NCBI GenBank assembly: GCA_030065575.1
Contig: JASJDZ010000014.1
Coordinates: 1-60,054, forward strand
Reading direction: 5' to 3'
DNA: 60,054 nt
Origin: Acidimicrobiia bacterium
GTDB lineage: Bacteria > Actinomycetota > Acidimicrobiia > Spongiisociales > UBA5794
The notes under the pieces were generated by a model. That model ran no database searches, was not told the origin of the DNA, and was given only the letters and a program-made list of their open reading frames with translations. Numbering within the stretch: position 1 is the first letter of the stretch; every line of letters starts with the position of its first letter. Below, in pieces: positions 24,593-33,644 of the stretch. Position numbers and translations under genes: made by a program.

Positions 24593-25582
24593 ATGAGGCA
24601 ATGGCTCAGCATCGCGGTTGCGCTTGTGCTTGCCGCCGGTTGTGCGTCGAGCACCATCGAAACGACCACAACCGCAACCGGGGTGACCACCCTGGCACCG
24701 ACTACAACGCAGACGACAACACCGCCAACGACGGTTGCCCCGTCGCTGCCACCGCCGCCACCCGAAGGACTGTGCCGCTCCTATGAGGACCCCGTCGTGG
24801 CGGGAACAATCGACAACGAGGCGGTAGTTGAGGTCTCCGGCATCGCTTCGTCCCGCAACTACGCAGACGTCATCTGGATGCACAACGATTCTCGTGGAGG
24901 CCCGTTTGTCTATGCGACAACGACTGACGGCGAGTCCCTGGGCACCTTTGAGCTGGACACGCTGACTTTCGACTGGGAGGACATCGCAATCGGTCCCGGC
25001 CCGGAGGCCGGGGTGGACTACCTCTACCTGGGCGACATCGGCGACAACTTCCACTTCCGGCCGGTGGTAACGGTGCATCGGATAGCCGAGCCATACCCGG
25101 ACCCACCGGGCGGGTTCATCGCCGATGTAGAGGTGTTCGACCTGGTCTACCCGGAGCCGGGCCTCAATGCCGAAGCCATGTTCGTCGACCCTGTGACCGG
25201 ACGGCTGATCATCGTCACCAAACCCGACGGGGGCGGATCGGCTGAGATATTCACCGCCCCGGCTGAGGCAATGGTCGATGGAGCAACTGTCCCTCTCCTT
25301 CCGATCGGTCGGTTCGGCCTACCGGGAGGGTTGTTCGTAACGGCCGCTGATATCCATCCGGCAGGAGCGGCGATCCTGTTCCGCGGCTATAACGAGGTCT
25401 GGTTGTGGGAACGCACCGACATCGACCTGGTCGAGACCTTTGCCGGGGAGCCGTGCGATGTGCCGTCGACTGCCGAGATCCAGGGCGAAGCTATCACCTT
25501 CGCCCGCGACGGATACTCGTACTACACGGTGTCGGAGGGCTCGATGCCCGACGTCAACTATGTGTTCAGCATCTTCGACTGA
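24593..25582 (+). CDS. Lipoprotein with probable beta-propeller-like domain
   Basis: 329 residues from ATG 24593. Signal peptide with lipobox LAAGC (lipidated C17), then a Thr/Pro-rich linker to about residue 55. The exported domain has repeated beta-strand patterns: VVEVSGIASSRNYADVIWMHNDS, DWEDIAIGPGPE, YLYLGDIGDN, and EAMFVDPVTGRLIIV. These blocks suggest a single propeller-like fold like that of extracytoplasmic WD40-type or phytase-like lipoproteins. No catalytic signature is identified. The 3' end overlaps the convergent photolyase gene by 25 bases. Confidence 0.7.
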   Translation: MRQWLSIAVALVLAAGCASSTIETTTTATGVTTLAPTTTQTTTPPTTVAPSLPPPPPEGLCRSYEDPVVAGTIDNEAVVEVSGIASSRNYADVIWMHNDSRGGPFVYATTTDGESLGTFELDTLTFDWEDIAIGPGPEAGVDYLYLGDIGDNFHFRPVVTVHRIAEPYPDPPGGFIADVEVFDLVYPEPGLNAEAMFVDPVTGRLIIVTKPDGGGSAEIFTAPAEAMVDGATVPLLPIGRFGLPGGLFVTAADIHPAGAAILFRGYNEVWLWERTDIDLVETFAGEPCDVPSTAEIQGEAITFARDGYSYYTVSEGSMPDVNYVFSIFD

Positions 25583-27036
25583 CCGAGGTACTCGGTCATC
25601 TTCAGCTTGCGCCGTGTCGAGTCCGACGACATGTAACGCACCTTGCCGAAGATGGGACGCTCCGGTCCCCAGGCGCGGTCGTACCGACCCAGCACCCAGT
25701 GGATCCCCGAGATGGAGTTGGGGTCGCGCCCATCGAGGGCATAGCGGTCGTTGAGCTCGAACATGATGTCGTGCGCTTCCTCCGGGCTGCGGGTCCATTC
25801 GAGGATCTTCTTGCCCCACAGCATCCGTAGGTAGTTGTGAATCACACCATCGTGGCGGAGCTGTCGCTGTGCTGCGTTCCAAATTTCATCGTGGGTCTCT
25901 GCGGCATCCAGTTGCTCTTGTGAGTACACGAACTCGCGTGGATCTCCTGCGTGCTCGGCAAGCGTGGTCCGGGCCCACTGTGGCAGCGCCGAGTACGAGC
26001 CGTTGTCGGGCACATAGCGCGCCGACCGGTATCCGAGCTCGCGCCATGTGATCAGCTGATCGAGGAACCCCTCGGCGGCTGCGCTCATCCCCCACCACCC
26101 CGATCTCGCGCCGCTACTGGTATCGGCCAGGTCGGCCGGGGACCAGTCCTCGGCCCGGGCTATCGCAGCGAACACCGCGTGAGGAGAGACGTTCCCAAAA
26201 TGGAGGTACGGCGAAAGCCCGCTCGTCACCCGAGCGTCCGGGTGGTTCCGTTCCTCGTATCGGTCAAGAGCGGCGGCGACGAAGTTGTCCAGTACACGCT
26301 GTCCCTCGGTTTGCCCGCCGATAGTGCTGATCGCCGGCACCTCGTGATCAATAGATAGGCGGGGTAGCAGGCTTCGGTCGGGCTCGGGCGAAGACCACCG
26401 CTTCTTGACCTCATCGAGTAGCCCCAACGGAGCCGGCGGCAGATCCGACAGCGGATCGGGTTCGGGGGTGTCGAGGAGGTGCGGCGGCAGCTCACGCTGG
26501 AGATAGCGGCGCAGGTCGAAAGCCCGAAGGAACACCTGCTCGGTTGCCGCCAGCGGCAAGATGCCATTGTGATCCACCCCTTCCATCAGAACCCTGACCC
26601 CACCGGCGGCTGCTCTCGTCATGGCCGGCAAGAAGAAGACCGGCGCATCGTCGGTAACGACCACTGCTGCGTCATCGGCCAATGCCGCAAGCAGTCCCTT
26701 GCCGCCACCGGATTGGGTTTCCACGTAGGTGAAGCCGACAGTCTTGGTGGGCGCAAGCGAGCGGTCGACGTCTCCCATGGAGTCGAGGATGAAGGCGTGC
26801 AAGCGGTCGGATGCCCACTGGTAGTCGAGGCGGACGGCGGACAGGACCACGAGCGGGAGCCCGAGATGGCGAGCCCAATCGGCTGCTCGCTGCAGCGCGA
26901 AGTTGGAGTGCGTGCGGCGATAAGCGGTCATCCAGTAGAGGACAAACTTGCCGTCGGCTCCGATCCCGGCACCGTTTAGCGCCCGAACCCGTAGGGGCGG
27001 TACCGAAGAGCGAGGTGGAGAAATCGGGTTGGTCAT
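25558..27036 (-). CDS. Class II deoxyribodipyrimidine (CPD) photolyase
   Basis: 492 residues from ATG 27036; a GTG at 27096 would add 20 residues and has a TAGCGT hexamer 12 nt upstream, so the start is uncertain. The class II hallmark near the C-terminus is present: RYALDGRDPNSISG, WVLGRYDRAWGPERPIFG and RYMSSDSTRRK. The N-terminal photolyase domain starts at DGKFVLYWMTAYRR. It uses FADH and blue light to split cyclobutane pyrimidine dimers, so the organism is probably exposed to sunlight. It is divergent from the NYN-LOTUS gene. Confidence 0.94.
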   Translation of the reverse strand: MTNPISPPRSSVPPLRVRALNGAGIGADGKFVLYWMTAYRRTHSNFALQRAADWARHLGLPLVVLSAVRLDYQWASDRLHAFILDSMGDVDRSLAPTKTVGFTYVETQSGGGKGLLAALADDAAVVVTDDAPVFFLPAMTRAAAGGVRVLMEGVDHNGILPLAATEQVFLRAFDLRRYLQRELPPHLLDTPEPDPLSDLPPAPLGLLDEVKKRWSSPEPDRSLLPRLSIDHEVPAISTIGGQTEGQRVLDNFVAAALDRYEERNHPDARVTSGLSPYLHFGNVSPHAVFAAIARAEDWSPADLADTSSGARSGWWGMSAAAEGFLDQLITWRELGYRSARYVPDNGSYSALPQWARTTLAEHAGDPREFVYSQEQLDAAETHDEIWNAAQRQLRHDGVIHNYLRMLWGKKILEWTRSPEEAHDIMFELNDRYALDGRDPNSISGIHWVLGRYDRAWGPERPIFGKVRYMSSDSTRRKLKMTEYLGQSKMLNT

Positions 27037-27160
27037 CACATTTGCTTCGTCGTGCCGGGCACCGTTGGATCGGGGACGCCCACCATTCTGGCTCACAACC
27101 TGCGAGCGACGCTATTGCCTTACCGGGCAGCCGGTACCCGGCAGGGACCTGCCCGTGAGC

Positions 27161-27166
27161 TACGCT
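27161..27166 (+). promoter_or_regulatory. Leaderless -10 element for the NYN-LOTUS gene
   Basis: TACGCT with 6 nt before ATG 27173; no Shine-Dalgarno sequence. Confidence 0.5.
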
Positions 27167-27172
27167 CGGCTC

Positions 27173-28186
27173 ATGGATGAAGAACGTATTGGCCTATTCA
27201 TCGACTACGAGAACCTTGCGATCGGCGCCCGCGACGATCTGGGCATTCAGTTCGACTTCAAGCCGATAGCCGACGCTCTCGCCGAGCGCGGCCGGGTTGT
27301 GGTCCGGCGTGCCTATGCCGATTGGGCCTCCTTCGAGAAGGACCGGCAGATGCTCGCCGACAACCAGGTCGAACTCATTGAGATCCCGCAACGCCGCGGC
27401 CGGGTGCGTAAGAACGCAGCCGACATCAAGATGGCCGTTGACGCAGTCGAACTCGCCTTCGAGCGTGACTACGTCACCGCGTTTGTCATCTGCACCGGAG
27501 ACAGCGACTTCACCCCGCTGGTACAGAAGCTACGGGAGCTCAACAAGCGGGTCATCGGTGTGGGGCTCAAGGCATCGACTTCGGCGATGCTGCCGCCGGC
27601 TTGCGACGAGTTTCTCTTCTACGAGCGGCTCGGTGGAGTCGAGTTGCCCAAAGCGAAGCCCAAGGCGACGAAGGCGAAGAAGCCGGAGCGCGCCGAGGAA
27701 CCGCAGCCGCAGGCACCGGAGGATGTGGCCGCATTGGTGACCACCACTCTCGCAGGGTTGCAGCGATCAACCGATGGGACCGTTCGCTCCTCGTCGCTGA
27801 AACGGGCACTGCTCCGCAAGGATCCGACGTTCAGCGAAGCCGACCACGGCTTTCGCGGTTTTGGCGAGCTGCTCCGCCACCTCGCCAGCAACTCCATTGT
27901 CGAGCTGAACGAGGAAGGCACGCGCGGCGACCCGATCGTCGAGTTCCCCAAGGACGACGAGCACATCAAGGAGTTCGACCTGCTTGCCGCGATCGTGGGC
28001 AAGGGAGGATCGCAGCCGCTGTCCGGGCTCAAGGATCAGATGCGCAAACAGCAGAAGGGATTCAACGAGCGCCGGCTCGGCTACTCAGGGTTCCTCCGAT
28101 TTGTGCAGGCAGCCAGCGCTCGCGGCGTGGTCAGCTTGAAGTGGGACGACGAGTCCGGCGACTACCTGGTCTCCCCGGCAGACTGA
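27173..28186 (+). CDS. NYN-domain ribonuclease-like protein with two OST-HTH/LOTUS domains
   Basis: 337 residues. Residues ~5-160 are a NYN/LabA-type PIN-like domain with acidic residues positioned as a metal site: D11 in LFIDYENL, D84 in AADIKMAVD, and D110/D112 in CTGDSDFTPLV. A Lys/Ala/Pro-rich linker (~163-180) leads to two winged-helix segments, ~183-255 and ~262-333, each with the LOTUS layout (basic helix, RGFGELLRHL or YSGFLRFVQ, then a wing). Such proteins are thought to bind RNA through LOTUS and cut it through NYN. The RNA target in bacteria is unknown. The upstream open frame is rejected in favour of the leaderless ATG. Confidence 0.85.
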   Translation: MDEERIGLFIDYENLAIGARDDLGIQFDFKPIADALAERGRVVVRRAYADWASFEKDRQMLADNQVELIEIPQRRGRVRKNAADIKMAVDAVELAFERDYVTAFVICTGDSDFTPLVQKLRELNKRVIGVGLKASTSAMLPPACDEFLFYERLGGVELPKAKPKATKAKKPERAEEPQPQAPEDVAALVTTTLAGLQRSTDGTVRSSSLKRALLRKDPTFSEADHGFRGFGELLRHLASNSIVELNEEGTRGDPIVEFPKDDEHIKEFDLLAAIVGKGGSQPLSGLKDQMRKQQKGFNERRLGYSGFLRFVQAASARGVVSLKWDDESGDYLVSPAD

Positions 28187-28189
28187 GCG

Positions 28190-28936
28190 TTACAGCTCCC
28201 GACCCTCGGCCCAGCGAACGGCCAGCCAGAGCGAAGCGGCAGTGAGGGCAAGGGTCGCCGAGGTTGCTCGCGCATACTCACCGATCGCCACTCCGCGCAC
28301 CATGCCGTCGACGGCTCCGACGAGATAGCTGGGTAACCATTCTCCGATTGCCGGTGCAATGCCGATGATGGGCAGAAGCAATAGGACTCCCACCACGATC
28401 ATCACCGTCACTAGAACCGATCTTGCCCTGGCCGCAACTGCGGCAACGACTGCAACGGCAAAGGCCAGATAGAGCGAGCCGAGCAGCGTACCCAGCGCCC
28501 AATCGACCACCGATAGCGATCCCATCAGGACTACCGACTCGTAAAGGGCGGTTACCGAGCCCAACACGAACGCTCCGACGACGGCTGCCGTCACCACTAC
28601 GTACCGTGGGGTGATGATCTCCCGGACGCTGGCGACCCTGGTGCGGAGGAAAATGCCCATCTGCGGCTTGGCGTCGAAGGCAAGCGCAGCGGCCGCGATC
28701 CCCACTGTTACCAGCAGACCGATCTGCGCCGCATTGCCGACGTAGGCGGCGATGCCGTCGGCCGGCATCGGCTCCGGAACGGTGATCTGCACGCCACCGC
28801 CGAAGTTCTCCAGGATCTGCTCCATGTAGCGAACAGAGAGCGGCCCGAGGAACCCGAAGAAGACGTACACGCTCAGCAATCCGACAATCCGCTTGGTTCG
28901 CACCAGGCGCACCCACTCGAGTTTCCATAGGTTCAC
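28190..28936 (-). CDS. ABC-2 type exporter permease
   Basis: 248 residues with six hydrophobic segments, the first starting about residue 16 after a short charged head, and a GEWLPSYLVGAVDGMVRG loop near the C-terminus. Such ABC-2 permeases pair with one ATPase; that ATPase is encoded immediately upstream with an ATGA overlap. Substrate unknown. There is no drug-specific or teichoic-acid-type partner nearby. Confidence 0.85.
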   Translation of the reverse strand: MNLWKLEWVRLVRTKRIVGLLSVYVFFGFLGPLSVRYMEQILENFGGGVQITVPEPMPADGIAAYVGNAAQIGLLVTVGIAAAALAFDAKPQMGIFLRTRVASVREIITPRYVVVTAAVVGAFVLGSVTALYESVVLMGSLSVVDWALGTLLGSLYLAFAVAVVAAVAARARSVLVTVMIVVGVLLLLPIIGIAPAIGEWLPSYLVGAVDGMVRGVAIGEYARATSATLALTAASLWLAVRWAEGREL

Positions 28937-29805
28937 GACACCACCTCCAGGAACACATCCTCGAGCGACGGAGCCTCCGGGCTCAGCGAGACGACATGGG
29001 CATCCGCTGCAGTGAGTGCGGGCAGAAGCCGGGTCTCGAGAAGATCCAAGTTGCCTGCCCCCACCCGGATCTGCTCCGGTCCGACCATCTCCACGTCATC
29101 GATCCAATCGGCCGCAGCAAGCGACGCTACAACCGGCTCCAGCGGAGGGCGGAGCCTCACCACGTAGCGGGGCTGCGCCTTGCCGACGAGAAGCTCGTGA
29201 AGCCCTCCTTCGAATACGAGACGGCCCTGACGCAGGATGCCGACTGTGTCGCAGACCTCCTGGACATCCGCAAGGATGTGGCTGGAGAACACAACAGTGG
29301 CACTGCCCCGCATCCTGGCGATGAGGTCGAGCACCTCGCGACGACCGAGCGGGTCGAGAGCGGAGCAAGGCTCATCGAGTAGGACCAGTTCTGGATCCGC
29401 GACCAGGGATGCGGCAATGCCGAGCCGCTGCAGCATGCCCCGGGAGTAACCACCGACGGCTCGATCCGCTGCTTCGCCGATACCGGCATCATCCAGCATG
29501 GTGGTGACCCGATCTTCGTCGTGCTCACCGGTGGTCATGAACAGTGCCAGGTCAACTACCTCACGCCCGGTGAGCCAGGAGTCGAATAGCGGGGTGTCGG
29601 GCAAGACACCGACGCGGGTGGTGGCTATCGCTACCGCACCGGTAGTGGCGCGGCGCAACCCGGCCAGGATGCCCAGCAGCGTGGTCTTCCCGGCACCATT
29701 TGGCCCCACCAGCCCGTACACCGCACCGGCCGGCACATTGAGGTCGACGCCGTCGAGAGCATGCGTGTCGCCGTAGACCTTGCTCAGCCCCGTGGTCTCA
29801 ATCAT
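28933..29805 (-). CDS. ABC-2 type exporter ATP-binding protein
   Basis: 290 residues from ATG 29805, which overlaps the stop of the upstream PLDc_N gene (ATGA). Walker A GPNGAGKTTLL near residue 36, signature GYSRGMLQRLG, Walker B LVLLDEPCSALDPLG and switch VFSSHIL are complete. A C-terminal domain of about 80 residues follows the nucleotide-binding core, as in CcmA/DrrA-type exporters. It energises the permease at 28190-28936. Confidence 0.92.
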   Translation of the reverse strand: MIETTGLSKVYGDTHALDGVDLNVPAGAVYGLVGPNGAGKTTLLGILAGLRRATTGAVAIATTRVGVLPDTPLFDSWLTGREVVDLALFMTTGEHDEDRVTTMLDDAGIGEAADRAVGGYSRGMLQRLGIAASLVADPELVLLDEPCSALDPLGRREVLDLIARMRGSATVVFSSHILADVQEVCDTVGILRQGRLVFEGGLHELLVGKAQPRYVVRLRPPLEPVVASLAAADWIDDVEMVGPEQIRVGAGNLDLLETRLLPALTAADAHVVSLSPEAPSLEDVFLEVVS

Positions 29806-30020
29806 CGAATCGGCGAGTTGTCGCGCCCGATGAGCAGGTACACGATCCCACCGAGAGGAATCGAGATCACACAGATGATCGCCCACAACCACTTGGGCAG
29901 GTAGCGGACTTCATTGCGCGAGATATCTACGAAGCACCAGATCACAAAGCCCAGTGAAAGAAGCAGGATCGGGGCAAGCGCAGCCCAATTGATCTCAACG
30001 CCACCTACATCCACTTTCAC
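29802..30020 (-). CDS. Small membrane protein with PLDc_N-like domain
   Basis: 72 residues from GTG 30020, with a GAGGAAGG purine run just upstream. Two membrane helices (about 13-30 and 43-64) with the characteristic FVIWCFVDISRN and PKWLWAIICVISIPLGGIVY match the N-terminal membrane domain that precedes cardiolipin synthases (PLDc_N), here without any phospholipase domain. It is the first gene of the three-gene exporter transcript and overlaps the ATPase start by 4 bases. Confidence 0.75.
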   Translation of the reverse strand: MKVDVGGVEINWAALAPILLLSLGFVIWCFVDISRNEVRYLPKWLWAIICVISIPLGGIVYLLIGRDNSPIR

Positions 30021-30044
30021 ACCTTCCTCTAGTTTGTTCTATTA

Positions 30045-30073
30045 ATTATATAACAATCTAGTGGAAAGGCCAA
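30045..30073 (-). promoter_or_regulatory. Sigma-70-type promoter of the ABC-2 exporter operon
   Basis: On the minus strand: TTGGCC (30068-30073), a 17-nt spacer, and a perfect TATAAT (30045-30050) in an AT-rich stretch that stands out from the GC-rich surroundings. It is 25 nt upstream of the GTG at 30020. Confidence 0.7.
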
Positions 30074-30091
30074 GGCGCTCGTCGGGACGGC

Positions 30092-31297
30092 TCAGGCGGT
30101 GCGCAATGCTTCTGTCGGCGACATGCGAGCGGCCCTGATGGCCGGGTACAGACCGGCCACAGCACCGATCAGCAGCGCCGCCACCACCCCACCAATGATG
30201 GCGATCGGAGGAATGAGGGTGTCCCAGCCGCGCACGTTGGCGTAAACCCCGGTGACGGCCCAGCCGAGGGCAACACCCCCAATGCCACCAACGGCCGAGA
30301 GCAGGAGCGCCTCCCCCAGGAACTGTACGGCGACGTGACGCTTGGTTGCCCCCAGCGCCCGTCGCAGCCCGATCTCAGAGCGACGCTCGAGCACCGAGAT
30401 CACCATCACGTTGGCAATCCCGACACCGCCGACGAGCAGCGCAACTGCCCCCAGGCCCAAGAAGAGCGCGGTGAAGGCATCGTCGGCAGCCTCCTTCGCT
30501 TCGAGCGCATCGGAAGGTCGCGCCACTTCGACCTCTTCCGGATTCTGCGGATTTGCCGTCGCGGCCAGGACAGAGGTGACGTCGTCTACGAAGTCGGGGT
30601 CCACTCTGATGAGAATCGAGGAGGGGACGACCTCGTGGTTCAGGTAACTCTCCGCGGCGGACATACCCACCAGTGCCGCCCGGTCGAGATCGGGATTGAG
30701 CTCGAACTGGTCAAGCAGGCCGACGACCGTGAACCACTGCTCTCCGAGCCAGATCTGCTGGGTACCGGTGACCTCGCGGATACCCAAACGTTCGGCGGCC
30801 ACCGAGCCCAGAACCGCAGTTGGGTATTCCGCAGTCGCATCATCGAGGAACTTACCGTCGGCGACACGGCCGGCCAGAGTGTCGAGCAGGTTGATATCGA
30901 CCGCCTGCACCGTGATGCCACCAGTCTGCCCCTCCGGGATGAAGTCCGACTTGTAGACGTTGGCGTCGACCGCACTGACCGTGCTGGTTTGCTCGACGGG
31001 CCCGATCCGGGAGATCATCCCGGCGGCCTCAGATGGCAGCTCGCCCGAGCCGATACCAATGCCGGTACCTGCCTGCACCGTCAGCAGGTTGGTACCCAAC
31101 CGGTCGAGTTGGGCGAGCAGGTCGGACTTGGAGGACTCGGACAGGCCGAGGACGCCAACCATGGCTGCGATGCCGATCATGATGCCGAGTGCCGACAGCG
31201 CCGCCCGCAGCCGACGGGTACGAAGGCCGACGCTCGCAGTACGCAACACGTCGGCTCCGTGAAGCTGTGATGGCTCCAGCCCGTTGCCTCTACTCAT
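30092..31297 (-). CDS. MacB-type ABC transporter permease
   Basis: 401 residues: N-terminal membrane helix (about 30-50), a large extracytoplasmic MacB periplasmic core domain (about 55-270), and three C-terminal helices in the FtsX domain (VGGVGIANVMVISVLERRSEIGLRRALGA, which contains the FtsX hallmark). It works with the ATPase encoded upstream (8-base overlap) and the adaptor at 32098-33633. MacB-like systems act as mechanotransmitters or exporters of peptides, siderophores or lipoproteins. Here no outer-membrane TolC partner would be expected in an actinobacterium. Confidence 0.9.
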   Translation of the reverse strand: MSRGNGLEPSQLHGADVLRTASVGLRTRRLRAALSALGIMIGIAAMVGVLGLSESSKSDLLAQLDRLGTNLLTVQAGTGIGIGSGELPSEAAGMISRIGPVEQTSTVSAVDANVYKSDFIPEGQTGGITVQAVDINLLDTLAGRVADGKFLDDATAEYPTAVLGSVAAERLGIREVTGTQQIWLGEQWFTVVGLLDQFELNPDLDRAALVGMSAAESYLNHEVVPSSILIRVDPDFVDDVTSVLAATANPQNPEEVEVARPSDALEAKEAADDAFTALFLGLGAVALLVGGVGIANVMVISVLERRSEIGLRRALGATKRHVAVQFLGEALLLSAVGGIGGVALGWAVTGVYANVRGWDTLIPPIAIIGGVVAALLIGAVAGLYPAIRAARMSPTEALRTA

Positions 31298-32024
31298 GTG
31301 ACAACCCCGTGTCGTACTCGATGCGGCCGTCGCGCAGCCCGGCAGTACGGGGGAATGCTCCGGCGATCTCGCGATTGTGGGTGATCACGACAAAGGTGAC
31401 CCCCTCTTCGTTGATCTGACGGATCAAATCGACAATGGCGTCACTGTTCTCGGTATCCAGATTGCCTGTTGGCTCGTCGGCCAGCACGATCGAGGGTGTG
31501 CCGACGAGAGCCCGGGCCACCGCCACCCGCTGCCGCTCCCCACCCGAGAGCTTGGTAGCCACATGATCGAGCCGGTGACCCAGATCGACACGGCGCAGCG
31601 CCTGCTCCGCCATGTCTCGTCTGGTACGCAGATTCAGCCCGGTGTAGAGGAGCCCGTCTGCAACGTTGTCGAGCGCGGTGTAGCCGCTGAGTAGATGAAA
31701 CTGCTGAAAGACGAATCCGATGTGGCGAGAGCGCAACGCCGATAGGTCCCTGTCGCTGAGATCGTCGATGTCGTAGCCGGCGACGGTCACTTCGCCGGCC
31801 GTTGGCCGATCCAGGGTTCCCATGATGTGCAGCAGCGTGGACTTGCCGCTTCCGGATGGCCCGACAACACCAACGAGCTCGCCACGGGTGACCGAGAAGT
31901 CGACACCGCGGAGCGCCCGCACCGGCGGGGTGGTTGGGTACTCCTTGGTCACGCCGTGGAGCGACAGAACGATGTCCCGGCCCGAGGTCGGTGTGGAGGA
32001 GTTTTCGGATAGAACAGCTGTCAT
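31290..32024 (-). CDS. MacB/LolD-type ABC transporter ATP-binding protein
   Basis: 244 residues, with GGGGG 6 nt before the ATG. Walker A VGPSGSGKSTLLH, Q-loop FVFQQFHLLSGY, signature LSGGERQRVAVARALV, Walker B VLADEPTGNLD and switch VITHN are all canonical. The order LSGGERQR-ADEPTGNLD places it in the LolD/MacB/FtsE group. It overlaps the permease start by 8 bases and follows the adaptor gene by 73 bases. Confidence 0.93.
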   Translation of the reverse strand: MTAVLSENSSTPTSGRDIVLSLHGVTKEYPTTPPVRALRGVDFSVTRGELVGVVGPSGSGKSTLLHIMGTLDRPTAGEVTVAGYDIDDLSDRDLSALRSRHIGFVFQQFHLLSGYTALDNVADGLLYTGLNLRTRRDMAEQALRRVDLGHRLDHVATKLSGGERQRVAVARALVGTPSIVLADEPTGNLDTENSDAIVDLIRQINEEGVTFVVITHNREIAGAFPRTAGLRDGRIEYDTGLSHE

Positions 32025-32097
32025 TGTCTACCCCCTAGTGGCTGCCAAGCGTCGAAGAATCCGCAGGATTGTTCGACCGCTCGCAGAGCGAGCGGCC

Positions 32098-33633
32098 TCA
32101 TGGAACGACAACCAGGTCGCCAACGTTGAGCCCGGCCGACTCCACTTCGACGAGACCGTCGGCATAGAACCCCGGCTCTACGGCAATGAGTTGGGTACCC
32201 GTTGCGGTCTGCACCTCAACGGCATAGCCGCCCTCGGCCAGCGCCACCAGCGCCGACACCGGGACGGCCACAACGCCCGCCACCGAGTCGGAGACGACTT
32301 CTACATCGACGGGGGCTTCATCGAGCCCGACGGCAACGGAGGGATCGTCAAGGACGATCTTGACTCCGAAGGTCGCATTGCCCTGGCCACCGGTTGCGAC
32401 CGAGTCGATCTCAATGACCCTGCCCGGAGTGTCGCTGCCGTCCGGCATCTCAATGACCACCTCCTGCCCGACCGTGACCAGACCCTGGTCGGCGGCAGGT
32501 AGATCAAAGGTGACAAATTGATCAGAGGACGACACGCCAAGCACGGGCGTCCCGGGATTGACTGAGGAGCCGACCGAGGCGAGCACATCATTGACCCGCA
32601 CCGGAGCGGGCAAAAAGACCACCTCGCCGAGATTGACAATCCCATCATCTTCGAGGCCGACGTCCCTCTGCCAGGCGAGAACCGCATCACTGGTGCCGGC
32701 GTCCCAGACCCCGTCCACAACCGGGCCTGTGTAGCCAAGAGCCACCAGCGCTTCTTCGAGTTGGAGCACATCATCACCCTCGAGCGGGTTACCGGTTGCG
32801 ATCGCCAGGATCGGCTGGCCGGGGGCGACGGTGTCCCCGACTTCGACGTTGACCGCCAGCACCTCGCTTGCGGCGGGGATGAAGATCACGTCGCCGTACT
32901 CGACCCGGCCAGTTTCCTCGACGCCGAGGTCCGCCTGCCAGCGTTCCACCATGGTTTCGGTGTAGTTGCTGAACTCCTCATCGACGGCCGCGTTCGAGTT
33001 GGGGTCGTAACCGAGGGCAACAAGGGCCTGCTCGAGCTGTAGAACATCGGTACCGGTCATGTTCTCGTCAAGATCACGCAGGGTGCGGTAAGCAGGGCTA
33101 TCGCCGTACATAGCCACGACCGGCTGGTCGTTGACCCGATAGATCACATCTCCCTGACCAATCGTCTCGCCGGCCGCGACCACCTCGGTGACTACACCGC
33201 TCTTGGCCCCGGCCAGCGCCATCGAGTCGTCAGTCGCTTGGAGTGTGCGGTAGGCGGGAAGTTCGCCGTAGATCAGCACGACGGGGTCGTTGTTCACCGT
33301 CAGGAACTCCTCACCCTGGCCGACCAGGGTCCCCACCTCGGCGGTTCGAGTGACGGTGCCGGCGATGGGGCTGACCACGGGGTCGCCTGCCTCGGTACCC
33401 AGCGTGCCGTCGAAGGAATCCATCTGGATCAAGTCGGTTCGCACAACTTCTTCAAACGAGAGCGCCGCCACAGTGTCCGTGGTCGTGTCTCCGGATTCGA
33501 TGTCGACCAGGGTCAGGGTGGCCACAACCGCGGCGGCGACCATAGCGGTGCCACCGATCCACCACCAGAGACGGCTCGGGCGAGGCCGCTGCACCTCCTC
33601 ATCCCGGTGAGGATCCAGTTCTGGCTTTGTCAT
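32098..33633 (-). CDS. HlyD/MacA-like periplasmic adaptor with two peptidoglycan-binding domains
   Basis: 511 residues from ATG 33633. One N-terminal membrane anchor (~22-43), then two lipoyl/hairpin-like segments each carrying a repeated PVVxxYGxxPAYRTL block (about 110 and 160), then two PG_binding_1 domains beginning near residues 194 and 286 (each starts DVLQLE-ALVALGY). The C-terminal beta-barrel part follows (GQEVVIEMPDGS). The adaptor would sit between the MacB-like transporter and the cell wall, anchored to peptidoglycan in place of docking on an outer-membrane channel. Confidence 0.85.
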   Translation of the reverse strand: MTKPELDPHRDEEVQRPRPSRLWWWIGGTAMVAAAVVATLTLVDIESGDTTTDTVAALSFEEVVRTDLIQMDSFDGTLGTEAGDPVVSPIAGTVTRTAEVGTLVGQGEEFLTVNNDPVVLIYGELPAYRTLQATDDSMALAGAKSGVVTEVVAAGETIGQGDVIYRVNDQPVVAMYGDSPAYRTLRDLDENMTGTDVLQLEQALVALGYDPNSNAAVDEEFSNYTETMVERWQADLGVEETGRVEYGDVIFIPAASEVLAVNVEVGDTVAPGQPILAIATGNPLEGDDVLQLEEALVALGYTGPVVDGVWDAGTSDAVLAWQRDVGLEDDGIVNLGEVVFLPAPVRVNDVLASVGSSVNPGTPVLGVSSSDQFVTFDLPAADQGLVTVGQEVVIEMPDGSDTPGRVIEIDSVATGGQGNATFGVKIVLDDPSVAVGLDEAPVDVEVVSDSVAGVVAVPVSALVALAEGGYAVEVQTATGTQLIAVEPGFYADGLVEVESAGLNVGDLVVVP

Positions 33634-33644
33634 CGTTCTCCCCA

